DNA of 64,000 nt from Myotis daubentonii (taxonomy: Eukaryota > Chordata > Mammalia > Chiroptera > Vespertilionidae). Shown in pieces: positions 25,601-33,490 of the stretch. The position numbers were made by a program, and so were the translations under genes. The notes under the pieces were generated by a model. It ran no database searches, was not told where the DNA came from, and saw only the letters and a program-made list of their open reading frames with translations. The stretch spans positions 66,476,787-66,540,786 of the forward strand of contig NC_081842.1 in the NCBI RefSeq assembly GCF_963259705.1, in the 5' to 3' direction. Position 1 is the stretch's first letter. Each line of letters begins with the position of its first letter.

Positions 25601-27204
25601 GCACGAATTCATGCACCAGGCCTCTAGTCAATACATATACACAAAATGTCCTTTTTATACCCAAAAGTGTGGTTATCAATGTTGGCTGCTCATTGGAATC
25701 ACAAGGGATGCTCGTAGCACCTATCAGGTCCTGGCTCCACTCCTAGAGATTCCTACTGAATTGTTCTGGGATGGGCGCTGACACCAACATTATTTAAAAG
25801 CCCCAGGTGATGTGAGTGTGAGCAGGTTGGGTGGCCCTCCTCCACTGTGCATGGCAGGGATGCATTTTCTATCCTAGAGGATGAAGTTCGTCCTCTGCTC
25901 TGCTCCAGAGGGCATACCTGAGCTTCGTAGGACCTCCAGGAAGAATCTCCCTCTGTAAATGCCATCAGGGAAGGTGTGATAGACACAGGAGTACACCCCT
26001 GTGTCGTTCGTAGTCAGGGACTGCAGGGTGAGGCCCAGGTTGGGGCGGGGGACCACTCGCTCCCTGAAAGCTGGGTAGATGGACCACCCGGACTCCGCGT
26101 GATGAATGGCCAGAAATTGGTCCTGCTGCTTCCAGTCGACCTGAGTCACCGTGGCTGTGGTGGAGGACAGGTGGCATTGTAAGGTGACAGAGCCGCCTTC
26201 CTCTGCAGAAATGTTCCCCACGGTCGCTATTCTGCCTGTCACCGCTCCTGGGGAAGGGAGAACGCGTGCGTGAGTCCCGGTCAGCAGCTGGCCCGCTCCT
26301 TCCCGTAGAAATCCCAAGGGGCTTGGTGACCAGGACTGGCTTTTGGAATGGTCGTCTCTCTGGTCCGCCTGTCACTCCGCCCGCCCGGGAGATGGAGCAC
26401 ATCCCAGGTGCTCTGCTGTGATGCAGCGTCATGACCAGCGCATGGGTGATTTTCAGCTGCTTACTTTACAATATAAACCCTGGCAGCCACTGCTTCTGTT
26501 TTATTATATCTTCCAGCAGCCCAGGGCTGGGCTGGACACATTACCCTTTAAAATAAAACCTGGCTGTTTGGTTGGTTGCCACTGGGATGCCTGGAAAACC
26601 CTTCAGGAAAGTCATGAACTCCAAAGGGAAGGAGCGTTGGTGAGAAACTGGGTCTCCACGCAAAACCACCCTTTTGGCACTTACCACCCTCAGGTGGCTC
26701 AGAAAGCAAAACAAAAACCAACACTGCCGTTTTTAAACATTTGTGCCGCCTTTTAAAGCAGAAGGACATAGATTTACCATGAATTCAATCTAAAATGTTA
26801 GGATCTCTAGAATCTGTTAAGAAAACATGTTGATCCATAGAAGATCCATAGAAGGGGCAGGAGTGAACGTCTTTAAGTAAATGGATCGCCCCCCTGCTTA
26901 ATCCTTTCTCTCCCCCTTCTTCCTTTCTGGGGTTGGCCAGTCAGGCTCCCCCGCCCCCACCTCCTTCATCTGCCGCCCAAAACAGACCTGTGCCTTCTTC
27001 TCAGGGGAGAAAAGTAGGACACAGGGCTCTGAACGCTGTGGTTTCCTTCCGACAAGATAGAGCATTCACTCCCTGCCTCCCCTTCCCGCCTCCGGGCTCT
27101 CCCTCTTCCTCGGGTTCTAGGCTGGAGTTTCAGTCCCTACCTGACGCCAGGAGGGGAGCCTGCCTCAGCCACTGAGCCCAGATCAGGAGGAGACACCACT
27201 GCAT
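16244..27204 (-). CDS. TIGIT: TIGIT, T-cell immunoreceptor with Ig and ITIM domains (4 coding exons)
   Basis: Spliced CDS on the minus strand: 27204-27141, 26247-25918, 21435-21335, 16480-16244. It totals 732 nt, or 243 residues, against 244 in human. TIGIT is a type I membrane receptor on T and NK cells that binds nectin-family ligands (CD155/PVR, CD112) and inhibits activation. In order: signal peptide (about 1-21); one IgV domain (about 23-130) with the disulphide pair C46/C109 in QCHLSS and YSCVYH; transmembrane helix (about 138-162); cytoplasmic tail with ITT-like Y224 (HDYFNV) and ITIM Y230 (LSYRSL). The TIGIT/PVR-family motifs are intact: VTQ at 55-57, A-x6-G at 68-75, and TFPDGIYRG at 113-121. 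N-glycosylation sequons NIS (33) and NDT (102) are kept. All splice sites are GT/AG and no frame break is seen. An extra tail tyrosine (Y218, DDDYDEP) is absent in human. Confidence 0.97.
16574..16613. repeat. (CA)n microsatellite in TIGIT intron 3
   Basis: About 20 CA units, roughly 95 bases upstream (minus-strand sense) of the exon 4 acceptor. On the transcript it is a (UG)n tract close to a 3' splice site. Confidence 0.95.
16614..17329. other. TIGIT intron 3, no feature seen
   Basis: C/T-rich intronic sequence on the plus strand with no exon or clear repeat; possibly diverged L2 at its right end. Confidence 0.45.
17330..17700 (-). mobile_element. L2 LINE fragment
   Basis: Plus-strand text 'gatcatgccatgcttctgctgacaaccctttaa' is the reverse complement of the L2 3' region (usual form: atcatgtcactcccctgcttaaaacccttcaatgg). 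It continues after interruptions at 18110-18410. Confidence 0.55.
17724..17917. mobile_element. Nonautonomous hAT MITE in TIGIT intron 3
   Basis: Left end CAGTGGTTGGCAAACTGCG, right end GTTTGCCGACCACTG: inverted repeats of about 15 bp. The interior repeats 'ttggctct'. Flanks are G-rich and only roughly matching (gctggggc / ggctgggc). Same family as 42546-42697. Confidence 0.8.
17955..18080 (-). mobile_element. MIR SINE fragment
   Basis: Reads 'gaggcacagacaggtgcagtcacttgcccaagg' then 'aattctgacttgggtttgtctgaccccaggctctctatgctcttt', the inverted MIR order. Confidence 0.6.
18110..18410 (-). mobile_element. L2 LINE 3' end
   Basis: Contains 'cagactgtgagctccctgggggaagaggctatgtctg' and 'cccataacagatgctcagtatatgttgtaggactg', the classical L2 3' terminal text in reverse-complement orientation. 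Confidence 0.75.
18690..18863 (+). mobile_element. Ves SINE in TIGIT intron 3
   Basis: Begins GCCCTGGCTGGTTTGGCTCAG with the tRNA-like A box (TGGCTCAGTGG) and a decayed B box (GTTTGATCC). The tail is 'ttctttctcatcattgg...tttctctcttgc' without a clean poly(A), so the copy is old or truncated. Confidence 0.85.
18864..19690. other. TIGIT intron 3, no feature seen
   Basis: GC-moderate intronic sequence. Overlapping open frames on both strands have no recognisable domain and no splice context. Confidence 0.45.
19700..19995 (-). mobile_element. MIR SINE, long copy
   Basis: Starts 'caaatatttattgagcacc' and includes 'tgatttacagatgagaaagctgagactcagcaaggtcag' and 'agagccaggattccaaccta', the full inverted MIR order. 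Confidence 0.75.
19996..21334. other. TIGIT intron 3, GC-rich part
   Basis: GC-rich intronic sequence with a G-run of about 14 at 20780. I see no exon or transposon boundary. Confidence 0.4.
21335..21435 (-). CDS. TIGIT: TIGIT coding exon 3 (transmembrane)
   Basis: Acceptor cctcccactag|GGGCTG, donor AGAAAG|GTAAGA; 101 nt. Encodes a short stalk and a hydrophobic helix, FLIPLLGVLLLVVICTA... ending LARK, which lines up with human LLGAMAATLVVICTAV...LTRK. It ends on a codon boundary. Confidence 0.95.
21436..21995. other. TIGIT intron 2 start, no feature seen
   Basis: Follows exon 3 in the transcript's upstream direction. The part around 21720-21880 is AT-rich. No repeat boundary recognised. Confidence 0.4.
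21996..23202 (-). mobile_element. Composite HeliBat-type Helitron (copy 1) in TIGIT intron 2
   Basis: On the minus strand the 5' end is TCCTATCTAATAAAAGAG at 23202 and the 3' end is CTAG at 21999-21996, preceded by the usual palindromic hairpin (GTGCACAAATTTTTGTGCAC). It is flanked by A at the 5' side and T at the 3' side, as for Helitron insertion. Near 22685 there is an internal junction: the 3' end of one Helitron (...GCACCAGGCCTCTA) abuts the 5' end of another (CCTATATAGTAAAAGG). So it is two head-to-tail Helitrons fused. It lacks a Rep/helicase ORF and must be nonautonomous. It lies in the same orientation as TIGIT. The same fusion recurs at 53610-54674. Confidence 0.85.
22150..22640. 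repeat. GC-rich minisatellite inside the Helitron
   Basis: About ten tandem units of 45-50 bp, each with 'cacacagagcagggcc', a short variable linker, 'ggggttggggc' and 'ccctgtca'. Recognisable unit starts fall near 22166, 22220, 22264, 22310, 22360, 22405, 22449, 22498, 22544 and 22590. The long open frames across it come from the repeat period and base composition, not from a gene. Confidence 0.85.
23203..23380 (-). mobile_element. Ves SINE
   Basis: Minus-strand copy directly abutting the Helitron 5' end. From the right it reads GGCCTGGCCGGCGTGGCTCAG, has a B-box-like region, and ends in 'tcattgacgtttctatctctctctccctctcccttc'. The Helitron probably inserted at or beside the SINE tail. Confidence 0.85.
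23381..24190. other. TIGIT intron 2, mostly unique
   Basis: Starts with a short L2/MIR-like phrase ('aaatatttatcaagcacctggcacataactggtgctt'). A run of about 12 G at 23858 is present. Nothing else is recognised. Confidence 0.4.
24200..24410 (-). mobile_element. MIR-like SINE fragment
   Basis: Inverted MIR text: 'tcagcacctcacaaggtctgacaacc...tttcacagaggagaaaaccaacgcactgag'. Diverged. Confidence 0.5.
24520..25195 (+). mobile_element. L1 LINE 3' end (ORF2 end and 3' UTR)
   Basis: Plus-strand L1 text: 'gacccagcaattccacttctgggta', 'gcactatttgcaatagccaagatg', 'gtggaatactaatcagccataaagaagaatgaaat', 'acttatatgcggaatctaaaa', then a 3' UTR-like stretch ending in an A-rich tail. 5'-truncated, with no intact ORF. 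Confidence 0.9.
25341..25627 (+). mobile_element. HeliBat-type Helitron, 287 bp, TIGIT intron 2
   Basis: 5' end TCTATATATATAAAAGCCTA; 3' end with hairpin CATGCACGAATTCATGCACC followed by AGGCCTCTAG. Left flank A, right flank T. It includes the 'ccaggggg...ccccctggtgg' internal inverted repeat typical of this family. Complete nonautonomous copy, opposite in orientation to TIGIT. Confidence 0.9.
25665..25830. mobile_element. Degraded MER5-like element
   Basis: Phrases 'gttggctgctcattggaatcaca' and 'ttatttaaaagccccaggtgatgtgagtgtg' match the two arms of MER5A, with the middle 'ctagagattcctactgaattgttctgg'. Ends are decayed. It lies about 90 bp from TIGIT exon 2. Confidence 0.65.
25918..26247 (-). 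CDS. TIGIT: TIGIT coding exon 2 (IgV domain)
   Basis: Acceptor ttccccag|GAGCGG, donor CTCAG|GTATGC; 330 nt, phase 1 at both ends as usual for an Ig-domain exon. It carries both Ig cysteines, the WKQQDQ strand, the ligand-contact motifs and two N-glycan sequons. It is uninterrupted and clearly under coding constraint. Confidence 0.97.
26248..27140. other. TIGIT intron 1, no feature seen
   Basis: About 0.9 kb between the signal-peptide and IgV exons. No recognisable repeat boundary. Confidence 0.6.
27141..27204 (-). CDS. TIGIT: TIGIT coding exon 1 (signal peptide)
   Basis: Encodes MQWCLLLIWAQWLRQAPLLA plus S and the first base of a Gly codon, matching the human MRWCLLLIWAQ... leader. The start was chosen on that match; the ATG has A at -3 (gaagcATG). 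The donor is CAG|GTAGGG, phase 1. Confidence 0.93.
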
Positions 27205-28560
27205 GCTTCTGCCCAGGGGCCCTCAGGAAGCAGATGTGGCCTCCTCTGCCACAGAAACTGGCCGGGTGCAGCTGGCAAGGCAAAACTGAGCCTATGAGCA
27301 GCGAGGGTCTCGGAAAAACCGAGTTCAGCAAAACCAGAGGCAGATGCGGTTCTCAACAAGCACACAAACTGCACAGCGAGCCACAAGAAAGACCGTGAAG
27401 GAAACACATTAAAAAAATAAGCGGCGATACGGTGAGCGGTACACTGCACTGGTCTTTGGATACTATTAGTCAATCTACTCATTTAAATTCTCTTACTGCA
27501 CTTTCTTTTTTTAAATCAGCCTTTATGTAACAAGCTCAGGGCATCAGTGTCATGCCCAGGCTTTATAGAACCCGTTACCGATGGGCTTCCCTGACTTCAT
27601 CCTACGAAAGAATGTGCAGAACTAAGAGAAACTTAAGTGTGTGCACTCTCAGGCCAGGCACTGCCCCGGCACTCTGAGCCAGTGAGCAAGAGGCAGTGAC
27701 TACGGAGACAAGACCTGGGTGGGACAAAGTCTTGGACAAACATAGCCACACTTTCCTTGAATGAGGTCCTCTCCTTGAATCTTGTATCTTCTTTCTTGTT
27801 TATCTGGACTGAGACTTTGTTGAATTCGCTTGAAGCTCCAGTTCATTGACAAATCCTACTGTTGGCTCATCCTCCCTCCCACCGCCCGTCCCTCGCTTTC
27901 TCCCTCCCTCCCTCCCTCCCTCCCTCCCTTCATTTATTTGAAAGTCCCTGAGTCCCTACAAAGGACCAGACTCGACTGCAGGCTCTGGAGATATGAGACA
28001 CATTAGTCAAAGCTTGCTCTCCAGTGAAGCCACACTCAGGAGAGGAGGTGGAGGGCCCACATTCACCTGCCCCCAGGGCTCACCCTGCTCCTTTGGACAT
28101 ACTCCGTGGTGTATGTGCTGGAACTAGCTCCACCAAGGGGAGCATCGCAAGCCCCGGCTCTGCCCTCTCCAGTCCAGCCAAGCGCCCTGAGCTTCCACCC
28201 GCCCCCCCCCCCAGGCTCCTGTCCCCTTCTCCCCTGACGCTTCATCGAAGACCAGCTTCTTCTCCTCCCTGGGTTCTTCCGTGAGGGAAAGCCAAGTGTG
28301 GCTGGAGCACTGAGAGGTGCATGCTGGGGTTTGGGCTATCATAGATGCACAGCCTGTGTTCCTGCTGTGGGGGTGGTTGGAAACTGTACAGGCAGGACCT
28401 GTCTTCAATAATGAGGAATCCGAAGAAATTTAGACTTGGTGAAAAAAATAAATAAATAGTTAAAGAAGTGTTCCATTTGTTTCTAAGCAATCAGTCCAAA
28501 GAGGAACACAGTCGAGTCCATTCTGATGAATGATGCTCTCCAGAGACATTTGAGGTGATG
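27205..28560. other. TIGIT 5' flank: leader and putative promoter region
   Basis: Minus-strand upstream sequence of TIGIT. A short 5' UTR is expected next to 27205. I see no TATA box I would trust. A (CCCT)n tract lies at 27899-27930. Nothing else is recognised to 28560. Confidence 0.35.
27899..27930. repeat. (CCCT)n tetranucleotide repeat
   Basis: Eight CCCT units about 0.7 kb upstream of the TIGIT start codon. Confidence 0.9.
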
Positions 28561-28569
28561 AACAGACTG

Positions 28570-28790
28570 TAGGCTAAGAAATACCTGGGTCCAGATTCAT
28601 CCTGGTTTGGTGACCTTGAGAAAGTTACTCAGCTTCCTTAAGAGCCAGTTTCCTCATCTGCAGTGAGAAGAACAGCCCCCCCTCCCGCCCTTCATAAGGT
28701 CCTTGGGGAGGTTCCGCGAACGGTGCTAGCTGGTGTTTAGCACAGTGCCTGGAGCACAGGAAGGGCTCCACACATCAACGATAGTGTTGA
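28570..28790 (+). mobile_element. MIR SINE
   Basis: Plus-orientation MIR order: 'tggtttggtgaccttgagaaagttactcagcttcctt...gtttcctcatctgcagtgaga', then 'cagtgcctggagcacag'. Confidence 0.75.
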
Positions 28791-28799
28791 TAATAACAG

Positions 28800-29313
28800 C
28801 ACTTAAGGAAGTAAAAGGGAAACCAGAGAAGAATATCTATCTATGTAATGTGTTTTGCCAGGAGTAAAACCCTGGTCTCTGGACTCCAAGTTCTCTACGC
28901 AACCTCTTCATTCTGTCGTGTGCATCTGATATAAGACTATGGGAAGGAAATGCTCCTGCAGAAAAGCCGACCAGCCAGACCCAGAGGAGGCCTGGGAGAA
29001 AGGCAAATGACCCAAGAGTCTCCCCAGGGAACCTCCCAGAGTCCCTCTTGGCGCCTTTCACTGATGGGACTCCACCTGGGAACCTCGGGTGCGGCCACCT
29101 CAGCAGAGGCTGCACACAGCTCAGCAGCGCAGCTCCGAGGCGCAGGTCTGGACTGGGAGCTCCCAGGGCCACCGGAGCCTCGGGGGCCAGCGGCAGCCTC
29201 GGTGGCACAGCATGAACCCCTGTGGTCACTCATATTCTGACTCACATTTCCACTTTAAAGTTCTAAAAGGAGCCACCTTAGTTTTCCTGCCCTTGTTTTT
29301 TTAAATATATATA
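28800..29313. other. Intergenic, no feature seen
   Basis: GC-rich sequence with overlapping open frames lacking any recognisable domain. Confidence 0.45.
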
Positions 29314-29748
29314 CTAGTAGCCCTGCGCACAAATCTGAGCGCCAGGAGTTCTCTGCGGGGCCTGGCCGCTCTGAGCCCACTGCCAAGAGGCTCTCCACAG
29401 CCCATAGGCCCATCCACGCCCCGGCCTGGCCAGAGGCCCATCTGCAGCCAGGTGCGGAACGCTTGCCTCGTCGCCGGGGCGATGACGCAGCAGTCCCCCC
29501 TCACCGCTCTGTGCCTGCTGCCCAGAGGCCCTCCATGGCCAGGGTGGAATGCTTGCCTCATTGCCATGGTGACAAAGCAAACATTCTGCCAGGCTACTCA
29601 CACTGCCCACTCTCAGCCGCTGCCCCCTGGGACTGGGGACTCCGGCGGGACTGAGAGGACTGGGCGCTGCCATCTGGTGGCTATGGACACCACCATCTTT
29701 GTGACAGAGTGATGGTTAATTTGCATATTACCCTTTTATTAGATAGGA
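29314..29748 (-). mobile_element. HeliBat-type Helitron, 435 bp
   Basis: Minus orientation: 5' TCCTATCTAATAAAAGGGTA at 29748; 3' terminal CTAG at 29317-29314 after a decayed hairpin (TGCGCACAAATCTGAGCGC region). A/T flanks are correct. No coding capacity. Confidence 0.85.
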
Positions 29749-29751
29749 TAT

Positions 29752-29960
29752 TACTATTAACAGCATTACATATGTCCCCCATCCCCCCCTTTGTCCCCAT
29801 CTGCCCAGCTCTTACCCCGCCTAGGCCTTCATCACACTATTGTCTGTGCCATGGGCTATGCATGTAAGTAAACAAGTTCTTTGGTTTATCTTTTCTCATT
29901 CCCCCACCCTGACACATGTCCGTCTTCCCTCACTGTTGTGGTTGTGGGATGAACAGGTCT
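29752..29960 (-). mobile_element. Bat L1 3' end fragment
   Basis: Reverse complement of text also found at 40950-41125: 'ccttcatcacactattgtctgtgcc', 'gggctatgcatgtaagt', 'aaacaagttctttggtttatctttt'. It starts at the L1 3' terminus (ctattaacagcattacatat) just after the Helitron. Confidence 0.7.
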
Positions 29961-31229
29961 AGTTAGTCTTGAGGCAACTGGATGGGTGTGGGCACTGAGG
30001 AAGGGACTCCATTTGCATGTAAAGGGAAGAAGGGCTGGCCGGGGATGTAAAACACTCCCCTGCCCCCTCCAGTCCTTTCACAGCCCAGCCTACCCTTGCC
30101 CTTTGAGCCCCACGTGAGCCTAGTCACTCTACCCTCTGCAAACCTGTGGCCTGACAGAGATCACAGAACTGTGAACAGAGCTGAAAGAGGTTGCACTTTC
30201 TGTGAGACCTGTGACTTACGCACTAGAGACACTACCGAGCAAGCGTTCTCTCAGGGCACAGACCACGCTCTCAGCTGTGTCTTTAGTCTTCCCCCTGGCG
30301 GGGGCTTCGGGGATATCAAGGCTTTCTTCCCTCTTTTCCCGGCCTCTAACCCAGTGCATGTCCTGCAGCTGCAGGGCCGGTGACCTTCTCAGCCAAGGGT
30401 TCTCACCCTGTCTCGCAGCCCAACGCCTCCTGGCAGTTGGCTGTCTTGTGGCCCAGGGGGCACAAGGCCCCTGAGGCCTGCGGGTCTGCAGAGGCCTGTG
30501 GGAGCAGAGACAGGGAAGGGAAAGAGAAGAGAACACAGCTGCCCAGGCACCCAGGAGAGCGTGTCCTGTGTCCCCTCACCCCCATCTACCATTTGTCATA
30601 GCAAAGCCACCTCAGTGATGCCATCTGAGTAATGCGGGGGTGGGGGGCGGGCGTTGAAAGCCCCTGTGGAGAGAGCTGCCTCAGAAAATCAAAGACAGTG
30701 TGACAGGAATGTCTGTCACCTGAAGCGTTTTTAAGTCTGTGAGCCACAGGGTTTGCTGGCTGCAACCGGCTCATGGTGAATGTATGTGGGAGAACGTGGG
30801 GGTGGGATCGCTGACCATTAGCCCACGCTCCCTCCAGTGAGGTGACTCCGAGGACCTCCCTGACAAAGGCTGCCAAGGACTTCAGTGGACCATGGGAAGC
30901 TTCCTTTGCCTTCCCAGCTGTGAAAACAGACACACACCCCGCCTCCCAGCCGAGGGTGGAATGCAGAGCCAGAAGAAGTCTTTGGGAAGAAGCCACTGAT
31001 CTCTCCTGTACCTCCCTTCATAGCCCTCCCACCCCCCCACCCCCCACATCATGCCCTGCTATCCCTCCCCCGCCCTAGACGTGGCTATACTATCAATCCA
31101 GCCCTAGTCCCGTCTGCCTTGAGAAAGTACCCTCCACCCCTGGAAACGTACTTGCTGCTTCCTTCTCCCTAGAGTCCTCACTCAGCACTGAGGACCACAG
31201 AGATTGGAATGGAAGTTCAAGCGAACGTA
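29961..31229. other. Intergenic, no feature seen
   Basis: GC-rich intergenic sequence. Open frames are long only because stops are rare. No RNA gene or transposon end recognised. Confidence 0.45.
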
Positions 31230-31262
31230 TCAACCCACCAATGTTTCTCTCTCACATCAATG

Positions 31263-31316
<54 letters not shown>

Positions 31317-31389
31317 CCCCCCCCTTCCTCTCTCTAAAATCAACAAAAACCTAGCCCCAGGAGAGAATTAAAATTAATAATGATATAAA
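31230..31389 (+). repeat. Duplicated SINE-3'/L1 segment, copy A left part, with (TC)n expansion
   Basis: 'accaatgtttctctctcacatcaatg' to 'gaattaaaattaataatgatataaa' matches 33233-33343, except that the pyrimidine tract (31263-31313) has grown to over 50 bp of TC followed by about 12 C. It continues after the inserted SINEs at 32077-32180. Confidence 0.75.
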
Positions 31390-31607
31390 GCCCTGGCCGG
31401 TTTGGCTCAGTGGATAGAGCGTTGGCCTGCGGACTCAAGGGTCACAGGTTCGATTCCGGTCAAGGGCATGTACCTTGGTTGCGGGCACATACCCAGTAGG
31501 AGGTGTGCAGGAGGCAGCTGATCGATGTTTCTGTCTCATCGATGTTTCTAACTCTCTATCCCTCTCTCTTCCTCTCTGTAAAAAATCAATAAAATATATT
31601 TTAAAAA
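31390..31607 (+). mobile_element. Ves SINE, well preserved
   Basis: Begins GCCCTGGCCGGTTTGGCTCA; A box TGGCTCAGTGG, B box GGTTCGATTCC, T/C-rich spacer and AATAAA-containing A-rich tail. It is flanked by a direct repeat 'aataatgatataaa' (about 31375-31388 and 31608-31621), so the insertion boundaries are certain. The best-preserved SINE in the window. Confidence 0.95.
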
Positions 31608-31631
31608 AATAATGATATAAAACTATTTCTA

Positions 31632-31824
31632 GCCCTAACTGGTTTGGCTCAGTGGATACAGCGTCGGCCTGCAGACTGAAGGGTCCCAGGTTCAAGGGCA
31701 TGTACCTTGGTTGTGGGCACATCCCCAGTAGGGGGTATGTAGGAGGCAGCTGATCGATGTTTCTCTCTCATAGATGTTTCTAACTCTCTATCCCTCTCCC
31801 TTCCTCTCTGTAAAAAAATCAATG
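31632..31824 (+). mobile_element. Ves SINE, first of a tandem pair
   Basis: Begins GCCCTAACTGGTTTGGCTCAG; the B box region has lost several bases ('ggttcaagggc' replaces 'ggttcgattccggtcaagggc'). The short tail runs straight into the next SINE. Confidence 0.9.
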
Positions 31825-31826
31825 AT

Positions 31827-32076
31827 GCCAAAACCGGTTTGGCTCAGTGGATGGAGCGTAGGCCTGCGGACTGAAGGGTCCCGGATTTGATTCCGGTCAA
31901 GGGCCTGTGCCTGGGTTGCGGGCACATCCCCAGTGGGAGATGTGCAGGAGGCAGCTGGTCGATGTTTCTCTCTCATCGATGTTTCTGGCTCTCTGTCTCT
32001 CTCCCTTCCTCTCTGTAGAAAGTCAATGGAATATATTTTAAAATAAAAATCAGTGAAACATATATATTAAAAAAAA
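31827..32076 (+). mobile_element. Ves SINE, second of a tandem pair
   Basis: Begins at a decayed 5' end (CCAAAACCGGTTTGGCTCAG), with B box ATTTGATTCC. It ends in an A-rich tail. The pair is bracketed by 'actatttctag' at 31622 and 'accatttctag' at 32078, consistent with a target duplication around both. Confidence 0.9.
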
Positions 32077-32721
32077 ACCATTTCTAGTTGTTGATGCTTA
32101 TATAAATGTAAAACCCAATGAATCAACTGGGGGGGAAAGACACACACAAAAATAAAACTCTGTAAAATTTGCAGGATATTCAAAGAACTGCTCAATCACC
32201 AAGTGCTCTCCCCACACCACCAAAGTGTCAGGCCTAGAAGGTTTCACAGGAGGACTATAACAAACCTTCAGAGGGCAGATAATTTCATTGTTAGTTAATA
32301 TGTACACACATAAGACATAAAGAAAACTTCCAAATTAGTTTCATGAAATGAATTTCAAAATGATATAAACATTATTAGGATTGTACACAACTGAAGAAAA
32401 TCAGACCCTAATCTCACAAATGTTGAGGGGGAAAATTCTATATAAAATATTGTCACATGGATTCCAATAGCATATTTAGCAAAATATGTAATAATGAGGT
32501 AGAATGTATTCCAGGATTGCAAGAATAATTCAAAACTAAGCAATCTATTAATATTAAATACTAGATCTACACAGAAGAGGCATATGGTTATTTCCTTTGA
32601 TGCTGAAAAGAAAATACAACCCCCATTTCTGATTAAATAAAAAATAGTAAAATAAAAAATGGTAAATTATTTTTTAACATAATTACACACGCACATACAC
32701 CAGCTCCAAAGCCAACATCTC

Positions 32722-32930
32722 TCTTTTTTTAAAATATATTTTTATTGATTTCAGAGAGGAAGGGAGAGGGAGAGAGAGAAGGAAACATCAATGATGAGAG
32801 AGAATCACCAATCAGCTGCCCCCCACACGCCCCATACAGGGGATCCAGCCAGCCACCCAGGCATGTTCCCTGACCGGGAACCAAACTGTGACTTCCTGGT
32901 TCATAGATTGATGCTCAACCAGCCCGGCAG
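32722..32930 (-). mobile_element. Ves SINE inside the L1
   Basis: Minus copy with tail 'aaaatatatttttattgatttcagagaggaaggg' and 5' end near 32930. The flanks 'gccaacatctctctttt' and 'gccaaaatctctttt' form the target duplication. Confidence 0.9.
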
Positions 32931-33105
32931 TTGCCAAAATCTCTTTTGATGGGAACACATTTGAGGTATTCCCATGGAAGTCAGGAGTGAGACAAGGATA
33001 GTCACTATTGCCACAATTAGTTAACTTTTCAGAACTATTAGCCAATTTAATTAAGAGCAGCAGTTTAAGGCATAAGAATTAAAAATAAGCATATAGCCTG
33101 GGGGC

Positions 33106-33300
33106 GGGGAGGAGGGGGCTCAATTGGTTGATGAGTCGTCCTGTACACCAAAATGTTGTGGGTTGGATTCCTGGTCAGAGCACCTACCTAGGTTATGAAT
33201 TTAATTCCCAGTCGGGGAGCATAAGGAAGGCAACCCATCAATGTTTCTCTCTCACATCAATATTTCTCTCTCTCCCCCTTCCTCTCTCTAAAATCAATAA
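33106..33300 (+). mobile_element. Diverged Ves SINE, partial template of the duplication
   Basis: 'ggctcaattggttgatgagtcgtcctgtacacc', 'ggttggattcctggtcagagca', then 'atcaatgtttctctctcacatcaatatttc' and an A-rich tail. Its 3' half reappears in copy A at 31230. Confidence 0.8.
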
Positions 33301-33440
33301 AAACATAGCCTCAGGTGAGGATTAAAAATAGTAAAGATATAAAACCATTGCTAGTTATTGGTGCTTATATGAATGGAAAAGCCAAGAGAATCAATTGGGG
33401 GGGGGGGGGACCCATACAAAAATAAATTTGCAGGATATAA
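33233..33440 (+). repeat. Duplicated SINE-3'/L1 segment, copy B
   Basis: 'aaacatagcctcaggtgaggattaaaaat...gatataaaaccattgctagttattggtgcttatatgaatg...tcaattggggg...tttgcaggatat' parallels copy A (31230-31389 joined to 32077-32180). Confidence 0.75.
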
Positions 33441-33447
33441 GATGAAT

Positions 33448-33448
33448 A

Positions 33449-33487
<39 letters not shown>

Positions 33488-33490
33488 ATA
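33448..33490. repeat. (AAAT)n microsatellite
   Basis: About ten AAAT units inside the L1. Confidence 0.95.

Noticed and set aside
31390..31607. tRNA gene from the A and B boxes
   Set aside because: The boxes belong to a Ves SINE; no cloverleaf or anticodon arm can be completed, and the copy has a retroposon tail and target duplication.
31435..31976. Frames with 'RGRERDRELETSMR...' protein
   Set aside because: These are antisense translations of Ves SINEs, repeated at 42815 and 61164, not a protein family.
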